From Solirubrobacter sp963724195 (GTDB taxonomy: Bacteria > Actinomycetota > Thermoleophilia > Solirubrobacterales > Solirubrobacteraceae): a stretch of 64,000 nucleotides of DNA. This document shows, in pieces, positions 19,657-28,798 of the stretch. The notes beneath the pieces were generated by a model. It was not told the origin of the DNA. It saw nothing but the letters and a program-made list of their open reading frames with translations, and did not search any database. The stretch covers positions 110,488 to 174,487 of the forward strand of contig CAVRTQ010000033.1 in the NCBI GenBank assembly GCA_963724195.1, given 5' to 3'. The translations under genes and the position numbers were made by a program. Every line of letters starts with the position of its first letter. Positions within the stretch are counted from its first letter, which is position 1.

Positions 19657-20217
19657 ATGAGGAAGCTCTTCCAGTACGGCGGAATCGCCGCCAGCATCGT
19701 CCTGATCGCGTTCGGCATCGGCGCCATCTACATGGGCATCGACGGCCGCGGCTACGTCCGCGACAACCTCGCCGCCGAGAAGATCGTCGGCACCGAGGAC
19801 TCGACCATCCCGGGCCAGCTCGTCGACACCGGCGCCGAGGCGCAGGCGTTCGCGAAGGTCATGCGTGAGCACACGCTCGAGTCCACCGGCGGCAGGACCT
19901 ACAGCGAGATGGGGCGCTTCCTCGACGCCAACGGCAAGGACACCAACGACGAGAAGGCCGCCGCGATCAACGAGCAGACCGGCAAGCCCGTCGAGAACGG
20001 CCTGCGGAACCTGTGGGTGACCGAGACCGCCCTCAGCACCGCGCTGAACACCGCCTACTTCGCCGAGCAGGTCGCGCTCTTCGCCACGGTGATGGGTGTG
20101 GCCATGCTGCTCGCCGGCCTCGGGTTCGGCGTCCTGACCTTCCGGGCGCTGATGCCCGCGGAGAAGCGGGAGGAGGGCCGGGCCAAGGCCAGCCCGTCTG
20201 CGGTGGTCTCCGCCTGA
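19657..20217 (+). CDS. Conserved hypothetical membrane protein
   Basis: 186 residues with an N-terminal membrane helix (GIAASIVLIAFGIGAIYMGI) and a second helix close to the C-terminus (LFATVMGVAMLLAGLGFGVL); about 110 polar residues between them, with several TxS/ENG stretches, are probably outside the cell. No recognised domain. ATG 19657 has GGGAG ten bases upstream; an in-frame GTG lies at 19648. It stands alone between a REP-like hairpin and a strong terminator, so it is likely monocistronic. I do not know its function. Confidence 0.75.
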   Translation: MRKLFQYGGIAASIVLIAFGIGAIYMGIDGRGYVRDNLAAEKIVGTEDSTIPGQLVDTGAEAQAFAKVMREHTLESTGGRTYSEMGRFLDANGKDTNDEKAAAINEQTGKPVENGLRNLWVTETALSTALNTAYFAEQVALFATVMGVAMLLAGLGFGVLTFRALMPAEKREEGRAKASPSAVVSA

Positions 20218-20241
20218 CCTCGGCTTCTCTCCCGTGACGAC

Positions 20242-20272
20242 CGACCGCCGCCCGGCACCCGGGCGGCGGTCG
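20242..20272. terminator. Strong bidirectional hairpin terminator
   Basis: Perfect 14-bp stem (CGACCGCCGCCCGG / CCGGGCGGCGGTCG) with loop CAC, between the convergent genes ending at 20217 and 20333. No clear U-tract, as is usual at this GC content. Confidence 0.75.
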
Positions 20273-20332
20273 TCGTCGTTCCCAGGCCATGCGGCGAGTG
20301 GCGCCTCGACGAGTACGCCATCGGCGACGGCG

Positions 20333-20943
20333 TCAGCTGAGCGCGCGCTCCATGTCGTCGGCCAGCGCGGGCTGTGCGTACGGCCCGTTCCCGCGCAGCT
20401 GCGCGAGCACGTTGCTGCTGGGACGCCGCGTCCCTGTCCTGGCTCATCTTGACCTTGCAGACGAAGCGCGTGATCGGCAGGCGGATGCCGACGGTGCCGG
20501 GCGCGATCTTGTCCGCGACCTCGCGCTCGAGGTACATGGGCTCCTCGACGTGTTGCTCGAAGTGGGCGACGAGCCGGGTGAGCGTCGCGACGTTGTCCTC
20601 GAAGCTGAGGATCTCCGGCACGCCGTAGCAGTGGGCGACGCTGAAGTTCCACGTGGGCGCCGCGGACCGAGCCGGGCGAGTACCAGCTCGGCGACACGTA
20701 GCCGTGCGGGCCGGCGACGATCAGCAGCACCTCACGGTCGCCGAACCCGTGGACCTTCTCGTCGGGCCGGCCGACGTGGGTGACGATCGCCAGCTGCTCG
20801 GAGGACTCGTCGAGCAGGATCGGGTAGTGCGAGGCGACGAGCTCACCGGCATGCTCGGAGACGATCGTCGCCCACGGGTTCTCGGCGATCAGCTGCCGGA
20901 CGACCGCCTCGTCCGTGACCGCGTGCTTCGGGTTGTGGCGCAC
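20333..20943 (-). CDS. PaiB-family FMN-binding protein/negative regulator (frameshifted)
   Basis: About 200 residues in the FMN-binding split-barrel family. Starts RHNPKHAVTDEAVVRQLIAE and has NPWATIVSEHAGELVASHYP, GPHGYVSPSWY and, after a break near 20665, GVPEILSFEDNVATLTRLVAHFE; another break near 20430 precedes the end in QPALADDMERALS. In Bacillus, PaiB is encoded with the polyamine acetyltransferase PaiA. Here GTG 20943 is 4 bp behind urease alpha in an agmatine deiminase operon, again a polyamine context. Whether it regulates or binds a cofactor is unknown. Confidence 0.8.
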
Positions 20944-20947
20944 GACT

Positions 20948-22557
20948 TCAGCCTAGGAGAAAGCGGCCCGAGAACGCCAGCCGGTCCACGGGCGGCGCCT
21001 CCACGGCCTCGCCGTCGAGCGTGACCGCGTAGGTGCGCGGGTCCACGCGGACCTCGCCGCGGCGGTCGTTGTGGAGCATGTCGGCGGCGGTGAGGTCGCG
21101 GCAGCCCTCCACCCGGGCACGTTCCCGGACGGTGGGCAGCTCCGCGTCCATCGCGCTGCCCGCGAGGAAGGCGAGCGAGACACGCGCGGGCGCGCCGCCG
21201 ATCCCGCCGACCTGGCGCTGCACGCGGACCGGCTCGGACAGCATCGTCGTGGCGTTGCCGTCGCCGGAGGCGCCCCAGGCGGCCATACCCGCCTTCAGCA
21301 CCAGCTCCGGGCGCACGCCCATCAGCGCCGGGTTGCCAGAGCACCGCGTCCGCGAGCCGGCCGGGCGTCAAAGCGCCGACGTGGCCGGCGAGACCGTGCA
21401 CGAGCGCCGGGTTGATCGTGACCTTGGCGATGTGGCGCAGCACGCGCGCGTTGTCGTGCTCGCCCTCCCCGCCGCGGACGGCCTTCATCCAGTCGGCGTT
21501 CTGCAGCGCGCGGCGCACGACCTCCCCCGCGCGCCCCATGCCCTGCGAGTCCGAGGACATCATGTGGATCACGCCGAGGTCGTGCAGGACGCCTTCGGCG
21601 GCCATCGTGCGGGCGCGCACGCGCAGGTCGAGGATCGCGAGGTCGCCGCTGCGGCCGCTCGGGTCGAGCAGGTGCACGGCCGTGACCATCGCGCGGCCCT
21701 CGGCCTCCGTGCCGGCGCCGAACGGGAGGCCCGGGGTTGGTGGAGGAGGTGAGCACGCGCTCGCGGCCGGCGAGCGCGAGCAGGTCGGGCGCGTGACCGC
21801 CGCCGCAGCCCTCGATGTGGAACGCGTGGATCGTGCGCCCGCCGAACGCCTCGTACGTGTCCTCCACCGACAGCGCTTCGTTGAGCCCGTCGGTGTGGAT
21901 CGCGAGCTGGACGTCCTCGGCGTCGCAGATGTCGAGCGCGGTCCGGATCTGGTCCGGCCCGGCGGAGACGTCCTCGTGGATCTTCAGCCCCGCCCCGCCG
22001 GCGCGCAGGGCGTGCAGGACCGGCCCCGGCCGGGCGGAGGAGCCGCGGACGAGCAGCGCCGCGTTGAGCGGGTACGCGTCGAGCGCCGCCCAGGCGGTGG
22101 CGAGCAGCTCCGGCGGGTTGCAGCCGAGGTTCCAGACCGGGCCGGGGTCCTGGATGACGAGCGTCGTCAGCCCGCCGGCGAGCGCGGCGTCCGCGACCTG
22201 CGGGGAGAGCCAGTGCACGTGCGTGTCGATGCCGCCGGGCGTGACGATCAGGCCGCTCGCGTCGTGCACGGCGGTGGCGGTGTCGAGCACGACGTCGATC
22301 CCGTCCATCGTGTCCGGGTTGCCGGCGCGGCCGACGCTCACGATCCGGCCGCCGCTCACGCCGATGCTGGCGTACCGCACCCCGAGCACGGGGTCGATGA
22401 CCAGGCCGCCGGTGATGGCGACCTCCACCCCGCCGCGCTCCGCGCGCACCGCGAGGCCGTCGCGCATCGTGCCGCCCCAGCCGGGGACGATCGCGTCCGG
22501 CTCGCCCTCGGGCTCGAGCCACAGGTCGCTGTCGGCGAGGCGCACGCGGTCAGGCAC
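20948..22557 (-). CDS. ureC: Urease alpha subunit, divergent (frameshifted)
   Basis: Catalytic urease subunit of about 535 residues. Nickel ligands are all visible: HxH in GGIDTHVHWLSP, the carbamylated lysine in AGLKIHEDVS, AIHTDGLNE, FHIEGCGGGHAPD and the aspartate in SSDSQGMGR. In the mobile flap the usual VCHHLDP is AVHLLDP here: the catalytic His stays but the flap Cys and next His are replaced. Breaks near 21730 and 21330. GTG 22557 overlaps the gamma-beta gene. No ureDEFG accessory genes are in the window. The agmatine deiminase upstream hints at ureido-compound or agmatine-nitrogen metabolism rather than plain urea use. Confidence 0.85.
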
Positions 22558-23209
22558 CGCGGTACCCCCGCATGCGGGCGAGCGCCAGGGCCTCGTCCAG
22601 CGCGCCGTCCGCGTCGAGCGGGCCGTCCACGAGCCCGCCGTGCCCGCGCACGATCCGCGCGCCCGCGATCGGGACGAGCCGTACGGTCAGCGGCTCGGCC
22701 GGGTTGAACACGACCTTCGCGCCGGGCGCGATCGCCAGCCGCAGGCCCCACGCCGCCGCGCGGTCGAAGCGCAGGGTGCGGTTGGTCTCGAAGAAGTGGA
22801 AATGCGACGTGACGCCGACCGGGACCGCGCCCTCGTTGACGACCTCGAGCGCGACGCCGTCCTCCAGCCACTCGGGCTCGACCGGCTCCTGGACCGGGGG
22901 CGCGTCGCGCCGGATCGGGTCGTGCAGCACCACGAGCCGGTGGCCGTCGGTGAACAGGGGCTCGACCTCGATCTTGGGCACCGCATCCGCGACGCCCTCG
23001 AGCACGTCGCTCTCCCCCAGCACCGTGTAGCCGAACGCCTCGACCTCGGCGTAGGAGCGCCCGTCGCGCGCGGCCTCGCAGACCTCGTCGGCGATCAGCG
23101 CGGTGGCCTCGGCCTGGGTGAGCGCGAGGCCGCGGCCCCGGCGCTTGCGGGCCAGCTCCGCGGCCAGGAACAGCAGCAGCCGGGTCTCTTCGCCGGGCAG
23201 CAGGCGCAT
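22550..23209 (-). CDS. ureAB: Urease gamma-beta fusion subunit
   Basis: 219 residues: the gamma part (MRLLPGEETRLLLFLAAELA to residue 100) is joined to the beta part, where HFHFFETNRTLRFDRAAAWG and RLAIAPGAKVVFNPAEP are the beta-subunit signatures. Fused small subunits occur in several bacterial ureases. ATG 23209 overlaps the agmatine deiminase stop (TGATG), and the stop overlaps the alpha subunit start, so all are translated together. The beta C-terminus is extended with GALDEALALARMRGYRG. Confidence 0.88.
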   Translation of the reverse strand: MRLLPGEETRLLLFLAAELARKRRGRGLALTQAEATALIADEVCEAARDGRSYAEVEAFGYTVLGESDVLEGVADAVPKIEVEPLFTDGHRLVVLHDPIRRDAPPVQEPVEPEWLEDGVALEVVNEGAVPVGVTSHFHFFETNRTLRFDRAAAWGLRLAIAPGAKVVFNPAEPLTVRLVPIAGARIVRGHGGLVDGPLDADGALDEALALARMRGYRGA

Positions 23210-24210
23210 CAGGCGGCCTCGGGCTGCTGCTGGGTGATGCAGTGGATGCCGCCGCCGCGGGCGAACAGCGGCCGCGCGTCCACGAGCACGACGCGCCGGC
23301 CCGGGTAGGCCTCGGCGATGATCTGCGCCGCGCGCGTGTCCGCCTCCTCCTCGCCGAAGCCGCACAGGATCACGCCGCCGTTGACGAGCGTGTGGTTGAT
23401 GTAGCTGTAGTCGACCGGGCCGTGCTCGTCGTGCGTGGCCCGCGGGGCGGGCACGTCGATGACCGTCAGGTCGTGTGCGCGCAGCTGTTCGGCGATCCCC
23501 CGCGAGACCGCGTGGTCCGGGTGCGCCGGATCGTCCTGACGATGGACGAGGACGGTGCCCGGCGCGGCGAACGTGGCGACGATGTCCACGTGCCCGCGCG
23601 TGCCGAACTCGTCGTAGTCGCGGGTGAGCCCGCGCTCGAGCCAGATCACGCGCTCGGCGCCGATCGTGCGCGCGAGCTCCGCTTCCACCTTGGCCTCGTC
23701 CCAGTCCGGGTTGCGGCCCGCGTCGAGCTGCACGGTGCGGGTGATCAGCACCGTGCCCGCGCCGTCGACGTGGATGCCGCCGCCCTCGTTGACCAGCGGT
23801 GACGAGATCAGCGTGGCCCCGGCGTGCCCGGCGACGGTGGCGGCGATCTTCGCGTCGTGCCCCCAGCTCGCCCAGGCCTGCGCGCCCCAGCCGTTGAACA
23901 CCCAGTCCACGGCGCCCAGCGCGCCCTGCTCGTCCAGCACGAACGTCGGGCCGATGTCCCGCATCCACGCGTCGTCGAGCTGGGCCTGCACGATCTCGAC
24001 GCGCGGGTCCAGGTGCCGCTGCGCGTCCGGGAGGGCCACCGGGTCGACGACCATGGTCACCGGCTCGAACTCGAGCACGGCGTGCGCGACCGCCGCCCAC
24101 GTCGTCCGCGCCTCCTCCGGCTCGTCCCCGAGCAGATAGCCGGAGGACGGCCACGCCATCCACGTGCGGGTGTGCGGCGCCCACTCGGGCGGCATGCGGA
24201 ATCCGGGCAC
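23209..24210 (-). CDS. aguA: Agmatine deiminase
   Basis: Peptidyl-arginine-deiminase fold enzyme that hydrolyses agmatine to N-carbamoylputrescine and ammonia. 333 residues. Diagnostic segments: MPPEWAPHTRTWMAWPSS, DAWMRDIGPTFV (substrate Asp), the catalytic His region NEGGGIHVDGAG and TRGHVDIVATF, and the nucleophile cysteine in ARGGGIHCITQQQ. GTG 24210 (PGFRMPPEW) is preferred since family members usually begin a few residues before the MPxEW motif; ATG 24195 is the alternative. First gene of a four-gene operon with urease subunits and a PaiB-like protein. Confidence 0.9.
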   Translation of the reverse strand: MPGFRMPPEWAPHTRTWMAWPSSGYLLGDEPEEARTTWAAVAHAVLEFEPVTMVVDPVALPDAQRHLDPRVEIVQAQLDDAWMRDIGPTFVLDEQGALGAVDWVFNGWGAQAWASWGHDAKIAATVAGHAGATLISSPLVNEGGGIHVDGAGTVLITRTVQLDAGRNPDWDEAKVEAELARTIGAERVIWLERGLTRDYDEFGTRGHVDIVATFAAPGTVLVHRQDDPAHPDHAVSRGIAEQLRAHDLTVIDVPAPRATHDEHGPVDYSYINHTLVNGGVILCGFGEEEADTRAAQIIAEAYPGRRVVLVDARPLFARGGGIHCITQQQPEAA

Positions 24211-24260
24211 GAGCCGGAGCCTAACCGCCGGGCGAGTTCGCCGCCGCGGCGCGCCTGGCC

Positions 24261-25130
24261 TCAGTCCCCGGTGCGCTCGGGTCGGTTGAGGGTGTCGTGC
24301 GGCGGCACGCCCTCGGTCAGCTCTTTCTCGCGCTCGAGCTCGGCGTTCAGCTCGGCCCCGAACAACAACGCGACGTTCGTGAGCCACAGCCAGGCGACAA
24401 GCACGATCGCGCCGGCGAAGGCGCCGTAGATCGCGCCCCCGTTGGCGACCCGCGTGAGGTAGAGCGAGAAGCCGTACGAGGCCAGCACCCAGAGCGCCAC
24501 CGCGATCGCGGCCCCGGGCGTGACCCAGCGGAAGGATCGGTGCTGCACGTCCGGGGTCACGTAGTACAGGAAGGAGAACACGAGGGTCGCGATCAGCACC
24601 GCGCCCGGCCAGCGCGCGTAGTTCCACACGCGGGCGGCGTCCTCACCGAGCCCGGCGAACCCGAGCAGGTCCTCGGCAAAGCCACCACCGACGAACACCA
24701 GCACCAAGCTGGTGAGAATCAGCGCGCCCAGGACGACGGTCGAGAGCACGTCGACGGTCTTGCGCCGCAGGAAGCTGCGGCCTTGGCCCACCTCGAAGAC
24801 GACGTTCAGCGCGCGCCGGGCCGCCTCGAGCACGCCCGTCGTGCCGTAGAGCGCGAGGACGGCGCTCACCGCGAGCGTGGTCGCGGCCGTGCCCTTGGCC
24901 TGGAGCGCGTTGCGCAGGGAGCTGTCGAGCGGCTGCAGCAGCGAGGACGGGACGACCTCGCGGAGGTAGCCGAGGATCGCGTCGTACGTCGCCGGGTACT
25001 GGCCCACCAGGCCGAGCAGCGACAGTCCCAGCAGCAACGCCGGGAACAGCGACATCAGCGAGTAGTAGGTGAGCGCGGCCGCGTGCTGCGTCATCTGGTC
25101 GTCGTAGAACGAGACCAGCGTGCGCTTCAC
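24261..25130 (-). CDS. YihY/virulence factor BrkB family membrane protein
   Basis: 289-residue membrane protein (formerly called ribonuclease BN). The opening FYDDQMTQHAAALTYYSLMS and FPALLLGLSLLGL are characteristic, and six hydrophobic segments follow, ending LVAWLWLTNVALLFGAELNAE. GTG 25130 is the only good start; the frame is open a little further upstream. Function unknown, although members have been proposed as transporters. Single gene. Confidence 0.88.
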   Translation of the reverse strand: MKRTLVSFYDDQMTQHAAALTYYSLMSLFPALLLGLSLLGLVGQYPATYDAILGYLREVVPSSLLQPLDSSLRNALQAKGTAATTLAVSAVLALYGTTGVLEAARRALNVVFEVGQGRSFLRRKTVDVLSTVVLGALILTSLVLVFVGGGFAEDLLGFAGLGEDAARVWNYARWPGAVLIATLVFSFLYYVTPDVQHRSFRWVTPGAAIAVALWVLASYGFSLYLTRVANGGAIYGAFAGAIVLVAWLWLTNVALLFGAELNAELEREKELTEGVPPHDTLNRPERTGD

Positions 25131-25266
25131 GACGCGCGGCCACGCAGCGAGCCGCGGCGCACGCCGCAGCCGACCGCTCAGGGCTGCCGCCAGAGCGGGT
25201 CGCGGTCACAGGTCATGGGGCTGCCCTCTCCAAAGCGGCGTGATGTCAATCCCGAGGCCGGAACGC

Positions 25267-25971
25267 TTACCGGCGCGGCTCCCAGCGCAACCAGCGCGTG
25301 CTGACCGCGTAGCCGACGCCGGTCCACACCAGCAGGCCGGCGATCGGCGGCAGCAGCCGACCGCCGTCCTCCCAGCCCTGGCGGACGAGGTCGGCGAGCG
25401 CGCCGCCCGGCGTGAGGTCCATCAGCCACGTGACCGCGCCGGCCTCGACGGACAGCGCCCAGGCGGCGCTGGTGATCGCGGCCAGGAAGAACGGGGCGAC
25501 GGTGATCTGGGCCAGCTCGGCGCTGGCCGTGAACGCGACCGTGGCGAGCGCCATCGAGGCCGCCATCACGCTCCCGAACACGTAGGCCGGGACGAGCACG
25601 AGCGGGTGCTCCGGCAGCGGGGCGCCGAACGCGACCGCGCAGGTGATCAGCAGGACGGACTGCACGGCGGCGAGGATCAGCAGCGGCGCGAGCAGGCCGG
25701 CGAGGATCTGCGGGTCGCTGAGCTCGCCGCTGCGCAGGCGCTTGAGCACGAGCTGGCGACGGCGCGCGGCCAGTGACGTGGTCGCGGTGGCGTAGACGCA
25801 GAACAGCAGCACCATCACGAACTGCATGGCGACGACATCGCCCCAGCTGCCGTCCGTGCCGTCGGACGCGATCAGCGCGCCGAGGCCGAGCGGCAGCAGC
25901 AGCGCCGTGGCGAGCACGAGCGGGTTGCGGACCAGGATCCGGACCTCGGACAATGCGAGCGCGCGGATCAT
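25267..25971 (-). CDS. ABC-2 type transporter permease
   Basis: 234 residues with six membrane segments (VLATALLLPLGLGALIAS, FVMVLLFCVYATATTSLAA, LLILAAVQSVLLITCAVAF and others). The conserved RRRQLVLKRLRSGELSD segment before the third helix is typical of DrrB/YadH-like export permeases. Its ATG overlaps the stop of the ATPase gene. Together they form a heterodimer-type exporter, possibly for a drug or lipid, likely controlled by the divergent two-component system. Confidence 0.88.
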   Translation of the reverse strand: MIRALALSEVRILVRNPLVLATALLLPLGLGALIASDGTDGSWGDVVAMQFVMVLLFCVYATATTSLAARRRQLVLKRLRSGELSDPQILAGLLAPLLILAAVQSVLLITCAVAFGAPLPEHPLVLVPAYVFGSVMAASMALATVAFTASAELAQITVAPFFLAAITSAAWALSVEAGAVTWLMDLTPGGALADLVRQGWEDGGRLLPPIAGLLVWTGVGYAVSTRWLRWEPRR

Positions 25972-26849
25972 GCGACGACACCCATGAACGCGTCCTCGAG
26001 CGAGCCGCCGCGGGCGTGCAGGCGATCAAGCGTGAGGCCGTGGCGGTTTGCCCATTCGAGCAGCCGGGTGAGGTCGGCCTGCAGCGCGTACGTCTCCAGC
26101 ACGTGCTCGCCGACGCGGCTGTCGGTGCTCAGGGCCTGCAGCTCGGGCGGGAGCGGGACGGCCGGTGCGCGGAAGGCGATCCGGGCCGGGAGCCGCGCGG
26201 ACACCTCGCCGAGGCTGCCCGCGACGGCGATCCGGCCGTCGCGCATGATCGCGACGCGGTTCGCGAGCGCCTCGGCCTCCTCCAGGTAGTGCGTGGTGAG
26301 CAGGATCGTGGAGCCGGCGTCGACGAGCTCGCCGATCACCTGCCACGTGCGGCGGCGCGACTCGGGGTCCAGCCCGGTCGTCGGCTCGTCGAAGATCAGC
26401 AGCTCCGGCTCGCCGTGGATCGCCAGCGCGACCTCCAGCCGGCGGGTCTCGCCACCCGAGAGCTGCCGGACGGGGACGTCGGCGCGGCCGGCGAGGTCGA
26501 GCCGGTCGAGGTCGGTCTTGACGTCGCCCTCGCGGCGGCTGAGCTTCGCCCACAGGTCCGCGGTCTCGCGCACGGTCAGCTCACCCGCGAACCCGCCGTC
26601 CTGGAGCATCACGCCGGTGCGGCGCCGCACGGCGCGACGCTCCTGGAGCGGGTCCTGCCCGAACAGGCGGACGCTGCCACCCGCGGGCGCCTGGTGGCCC
26701 TCGAGCGTCTCGAGCGTGGTCGTCTTGCCGGCGCCGTTGGCGCCGAGCAGGGCGAAGATCTCGCCGCGCCGCACGGTGAAGTCGATGCCGTCGACGGCCA
26801 CGTGGTCGCCGTAGGTGCACCGCAGGTCGCTCACTTCGATCACTGCCAT
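25968..26849 (-). CDS. ABC transporter ATP-binding protein
   Basis: 293 residues. Walker A GANGAGKTTTLE, Q-loop VMLQDGGF, signature LSGGETRRLEVAL, Walker B LLIFDEPTTGLD and switch His TTHYLEEAEAL. The C-terminal 80 residues are the DrrA/CcmA-like extension. ATG 26849 is followed by the permease gene with a 4-bp overlap. The 114-bp divergent region to the histidine kinase carries three phased GTCAC repeats. Confidence 0.93.
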   Translation of the reverse strand: MAVIEVSDLRCTYGDHVAVDGIDFTVRRGEIFALLGANGAGKTTTLETLEGHQAPAGGSVRLFGQDPLQERRAVRRRTGVMLQDGGFAGELTVRETADLWAKLSRREGDVKTDLDRLDLAGRADVPVRQLSGGETRRLEVALAIHGEPELLIFDEPTTGLDPESRRRTWQVIGELVDAGSTILLTTHYLEEAEALANRVAIMRDGRIAVAGSLGEVSARLPARIAFRAPAVPLPPELQALSTDSRVGEHVLETYALQADLTRLLEWANRHGLTLDRLHARGGSLEDAFMGVVA

Positions 26850-26894
26850 GCCCCGCAGCCTGTCGGCGCGGGCGCGGTCGCGTTAGTGGCCACC

Positions 26895-26942
26895 TGTCAC
26901 CAGATCGTGTGCACGTGTCACGACCTGTCCCGATTGCGTCAC
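26895..26942. repeat. Three phased direct repeats in divergent promoter
   Basis: TGTCAC at 26895, TGTCAC at 26916 and CGTCAC at 26937; successive copies start exactly 21 bp apart, two helical turns, so all face the same side of DNA. The first two share the longer core CAC-n-TGTCAC-n-A. Candidate binding sites for the response regulator encoded at 28114, controlling the ABC genes and/or the kinase operon. Inference. Confidence 0.55.
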
Positions 26943-26963
26943 GCGGCGCGCTAGGTTCGCGGT

Positions 26964-28106
26964 GTGGACCGGACCGAGGCGGGCCTGCAGTGGATGCGGC
27001 GGGTGACCCAGTGGACGCTGCTCAGCGTCGCCGGGCTCGTCGTGCTGATCCCGGCCAGTGACCTGTTCGCGCGCGACGATCTCTCGCCCGTGGCGATCGG
27101 CGCGGCGCTCGTGGCCTTGGGGTTCGTGGGCTACGTCCAGACGCGGCTGCTGATGGGCGGGATGGCCGGGCTGCACGACGCCCCGCGTTCCCTCCCGCTG
27201 GTGGGGGCGGCGGCGGTGGTCGGGCTCGTGCTGTGGGGCGCGCTGATCGACGGGGAGTCGCACTGGATGTGGGTGCTGCCGTTCTCCGGCGTCGTCTGCG
27301 GCGCGGCCTTCGGCGCCGGACGGGTCGGTCGGTGGCTGGTCGTCGGGGGCGGCTGTCTCGCCGCGTTCGCCGTCGGTGCGCTCGCCGCGAGCGTCGAGGC
27401 GGGGACGGCCGGCGCCTTCGTCCTGGCCTCCTTCGCGCTCGCCGGCCTCCTCCAGGTGTGGATCTGGGACGTCACCTTGCGTCTGGATGGTGCGCGCGCG
27501 CAGGCCGGCGAGGTCGCCGTGCTGCGCGAGCGGCTGCGCTTCGCGGGCGACCTGCACGACATCCAGGGCCACCAGTTGCAGGCGATCGCGTTGAAGGCGC
27601 AGCTCGCCGCGCGGTTGACCGGCGTGGATGACGAGGCGGCGCGCGGGCACGCCGAGGATGCGCACCGACTGGCGTTGCAGGCGCTGTCGGAGACGCGCGA
27701 GCTCGTTCAGGGCTACCGGCGCGTCGGGCTCGCGACCGAGCTGGCCAACGCCGTCGGCATCCTGCAGGCCGCGGGCGTGGACGCCGAGGTCGAGGGCACG
27801 CCGGAGTCGGTCCCGGTCGCCCTGCAGCCGCTGTTCGGGTCGCTGGTGCGCGAGGGCGCGACGAACCTGCTCCGCCACACGCGCGCCGCACGCTGCGAGA
27901 TCGCCGTCGAACGCGACGGCGACGACGTGGTCGTGCGCGTGATCGACGACGGCGTCGCGAGCGTGGTCGTGCCCAACGACGACGGCACGGGCGTCGCGGG
28001 CCTGCGCGAGCGGTTCGCGGCCGTCGGCGGCCGGGTGGAGGCGACGCCGCTCGCCCCGCGCGGGTTCGAGCTGTGCGGCCGCGCCCCGCACAAGGCCGTG
28101 GGCTGA
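26964..28106 (+). CDS. Sensor histidine kinase, NarL/DesK type
   Basis: 380 residues. Five or six membrane segments form the N-terminal sensor (residues 10-165), followed by the HisKA_3 dimerisation motif RFAGDLHDIQGHQLQAIALK with the phospho-accepting His, and a short HATPase domain containing REGATNLLRHTRAARCEI and DDGTGVAGLRERFAAVGG. GTG 26964. The response regulator begins 7 bp later. Like DesK or LiaS, such kinases often sense membrane state and control a neighbouring exporter; here the ABC pair is divergent. Confidence 0.88.
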   Translation: MDRTEAGLQWMRRVTQWTLLSVAGLVVLIPASDLFARDDLSPVAIGAALVALGFVGYVQTRLLMGGMAGLHDAPRSLPLVGAAAVVGLVLWGALIDGESHWMWVLPFSGVVCGAAFGAGRVGRWLVVGGGCLAAFAVGALAASVEAGTAGAFVLASFALAGLLQVWIWDVTLRLDGARAQAGEVAVLRERLRFAGDLHDIQGHQLQAIALKAQLAARLTGVDDEAARGHAEDAHRLALQALSETRELVQGYRRVGLATELANAVGILQAAGVDAEVEGTPESVPVALQPLFGSLVREGATNLLRHTRAARCEIAVERDGDDVVVRVIDDGVASVVVPNDDGTGVAGLRERFAAVGGRVEATPLAPRGFELCGRAPHKAVG

Positions 28107-28113
28107 CCGCCTC

Positions 28114-28716
28114 ATGATCCGGCTCCTGCTGGCCGACGACGAGGACCTCATCCGCGAGGCGCTCGCGACGCTGCTCGAGCTCGAGCCCGACTTCAAGGTC
28201 GTCGCGCAGGCCGGGAACGGGCGCGCCGCGGTGGAGCTGGCCGCCGAGCACCAGCCGGACCTCGTCGTGCTCGACCTGGAGATGCCCGAGCTGGACGGTG
28301 TGTCGGCGACGGAGGCGATCCTCGCCGCGCGGCAGGTGCCGGTGGTCCTGCTCACCCGGCACGCGCGGCCCGGCGTGCTCCGGCGCGCGCTGGCGGCGGG
28401 CGCGCGAGCGTTCGTGCCCAAGACCACGCCCGCCGACCGGCTCGCCCGGATCCTGCGCGACGTGCACGCCGGCGGCCGCTACGTGGACTCCGAGATCGCC
28501 GCCACCGCGCTCACCGAAGGCACGTGCCCGCTCAGCCCGCGTGAGCTGGACCTGCTGCGCCACGTCCACGCGGGCCGCAGCGCGAGCGCGATCGCCGCGG
28601 TCGTGCACCTCGCGCCCGGCACCGTCCGCAACTACCTCTCCTCCGCGATGGCCAAGCTCAACGCCCCGACCCGCGCCGAGGCGGCGCGGATCGCGTACGA
28701 GGAAGGCTGGATCTAG
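28114..28716 (+). CDS. Response regulator, NarL/FixJ family
   Basis: 200 residues. Receiver domain with DDED acidic pocket near residue 8, phospho-acceptor Asp in LVVLDLEMPELDG and Lys in FVPKTTP; LuxR-type helix-turn-helix at the C-terminus, LSPRELDLLRHVHAG and VRNYLSSAMAKLNAPTRAEA. Similar to DesR. It is the partner of the upstream kinase, and its likely targets are the phased repeats at 26895-26942. Confidence 0.92.
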   Translation: MIRLLLADDEDLIREALATLLELEPDFKVVAQAGNGRAAVELAAEHQPDLVVLDLEMPELDGVSATEAILAARQVPVVLLTRHARPGVLRRALAAGARAFVPKTTPADRLARILRDVHAGGRYVDSEIAATALTEGTCPLSPRELDLLRHVHAGRSASAIAAVVHLAPGTVRNYLSSAMAKLNAPTRAEAARIAYEEGWI

Positions 28717-28798
28717 GCCCGCGGCTGCGGGAAACCACGGACCCGCTGGACGGCAAGGCACGGACGCGGCCGGAGGCGTACGGTCCTAGCTTCGAGCC

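Noticed and set aside
20948..22557. Urease alpha gene as a dihydroorotase or allantoinase relative
   Set aside because: The full set of urease ligands with LKIHED, GGGHAPD and SSDSQ plus a gamma-beta partner leaves no doubt about the urease family.
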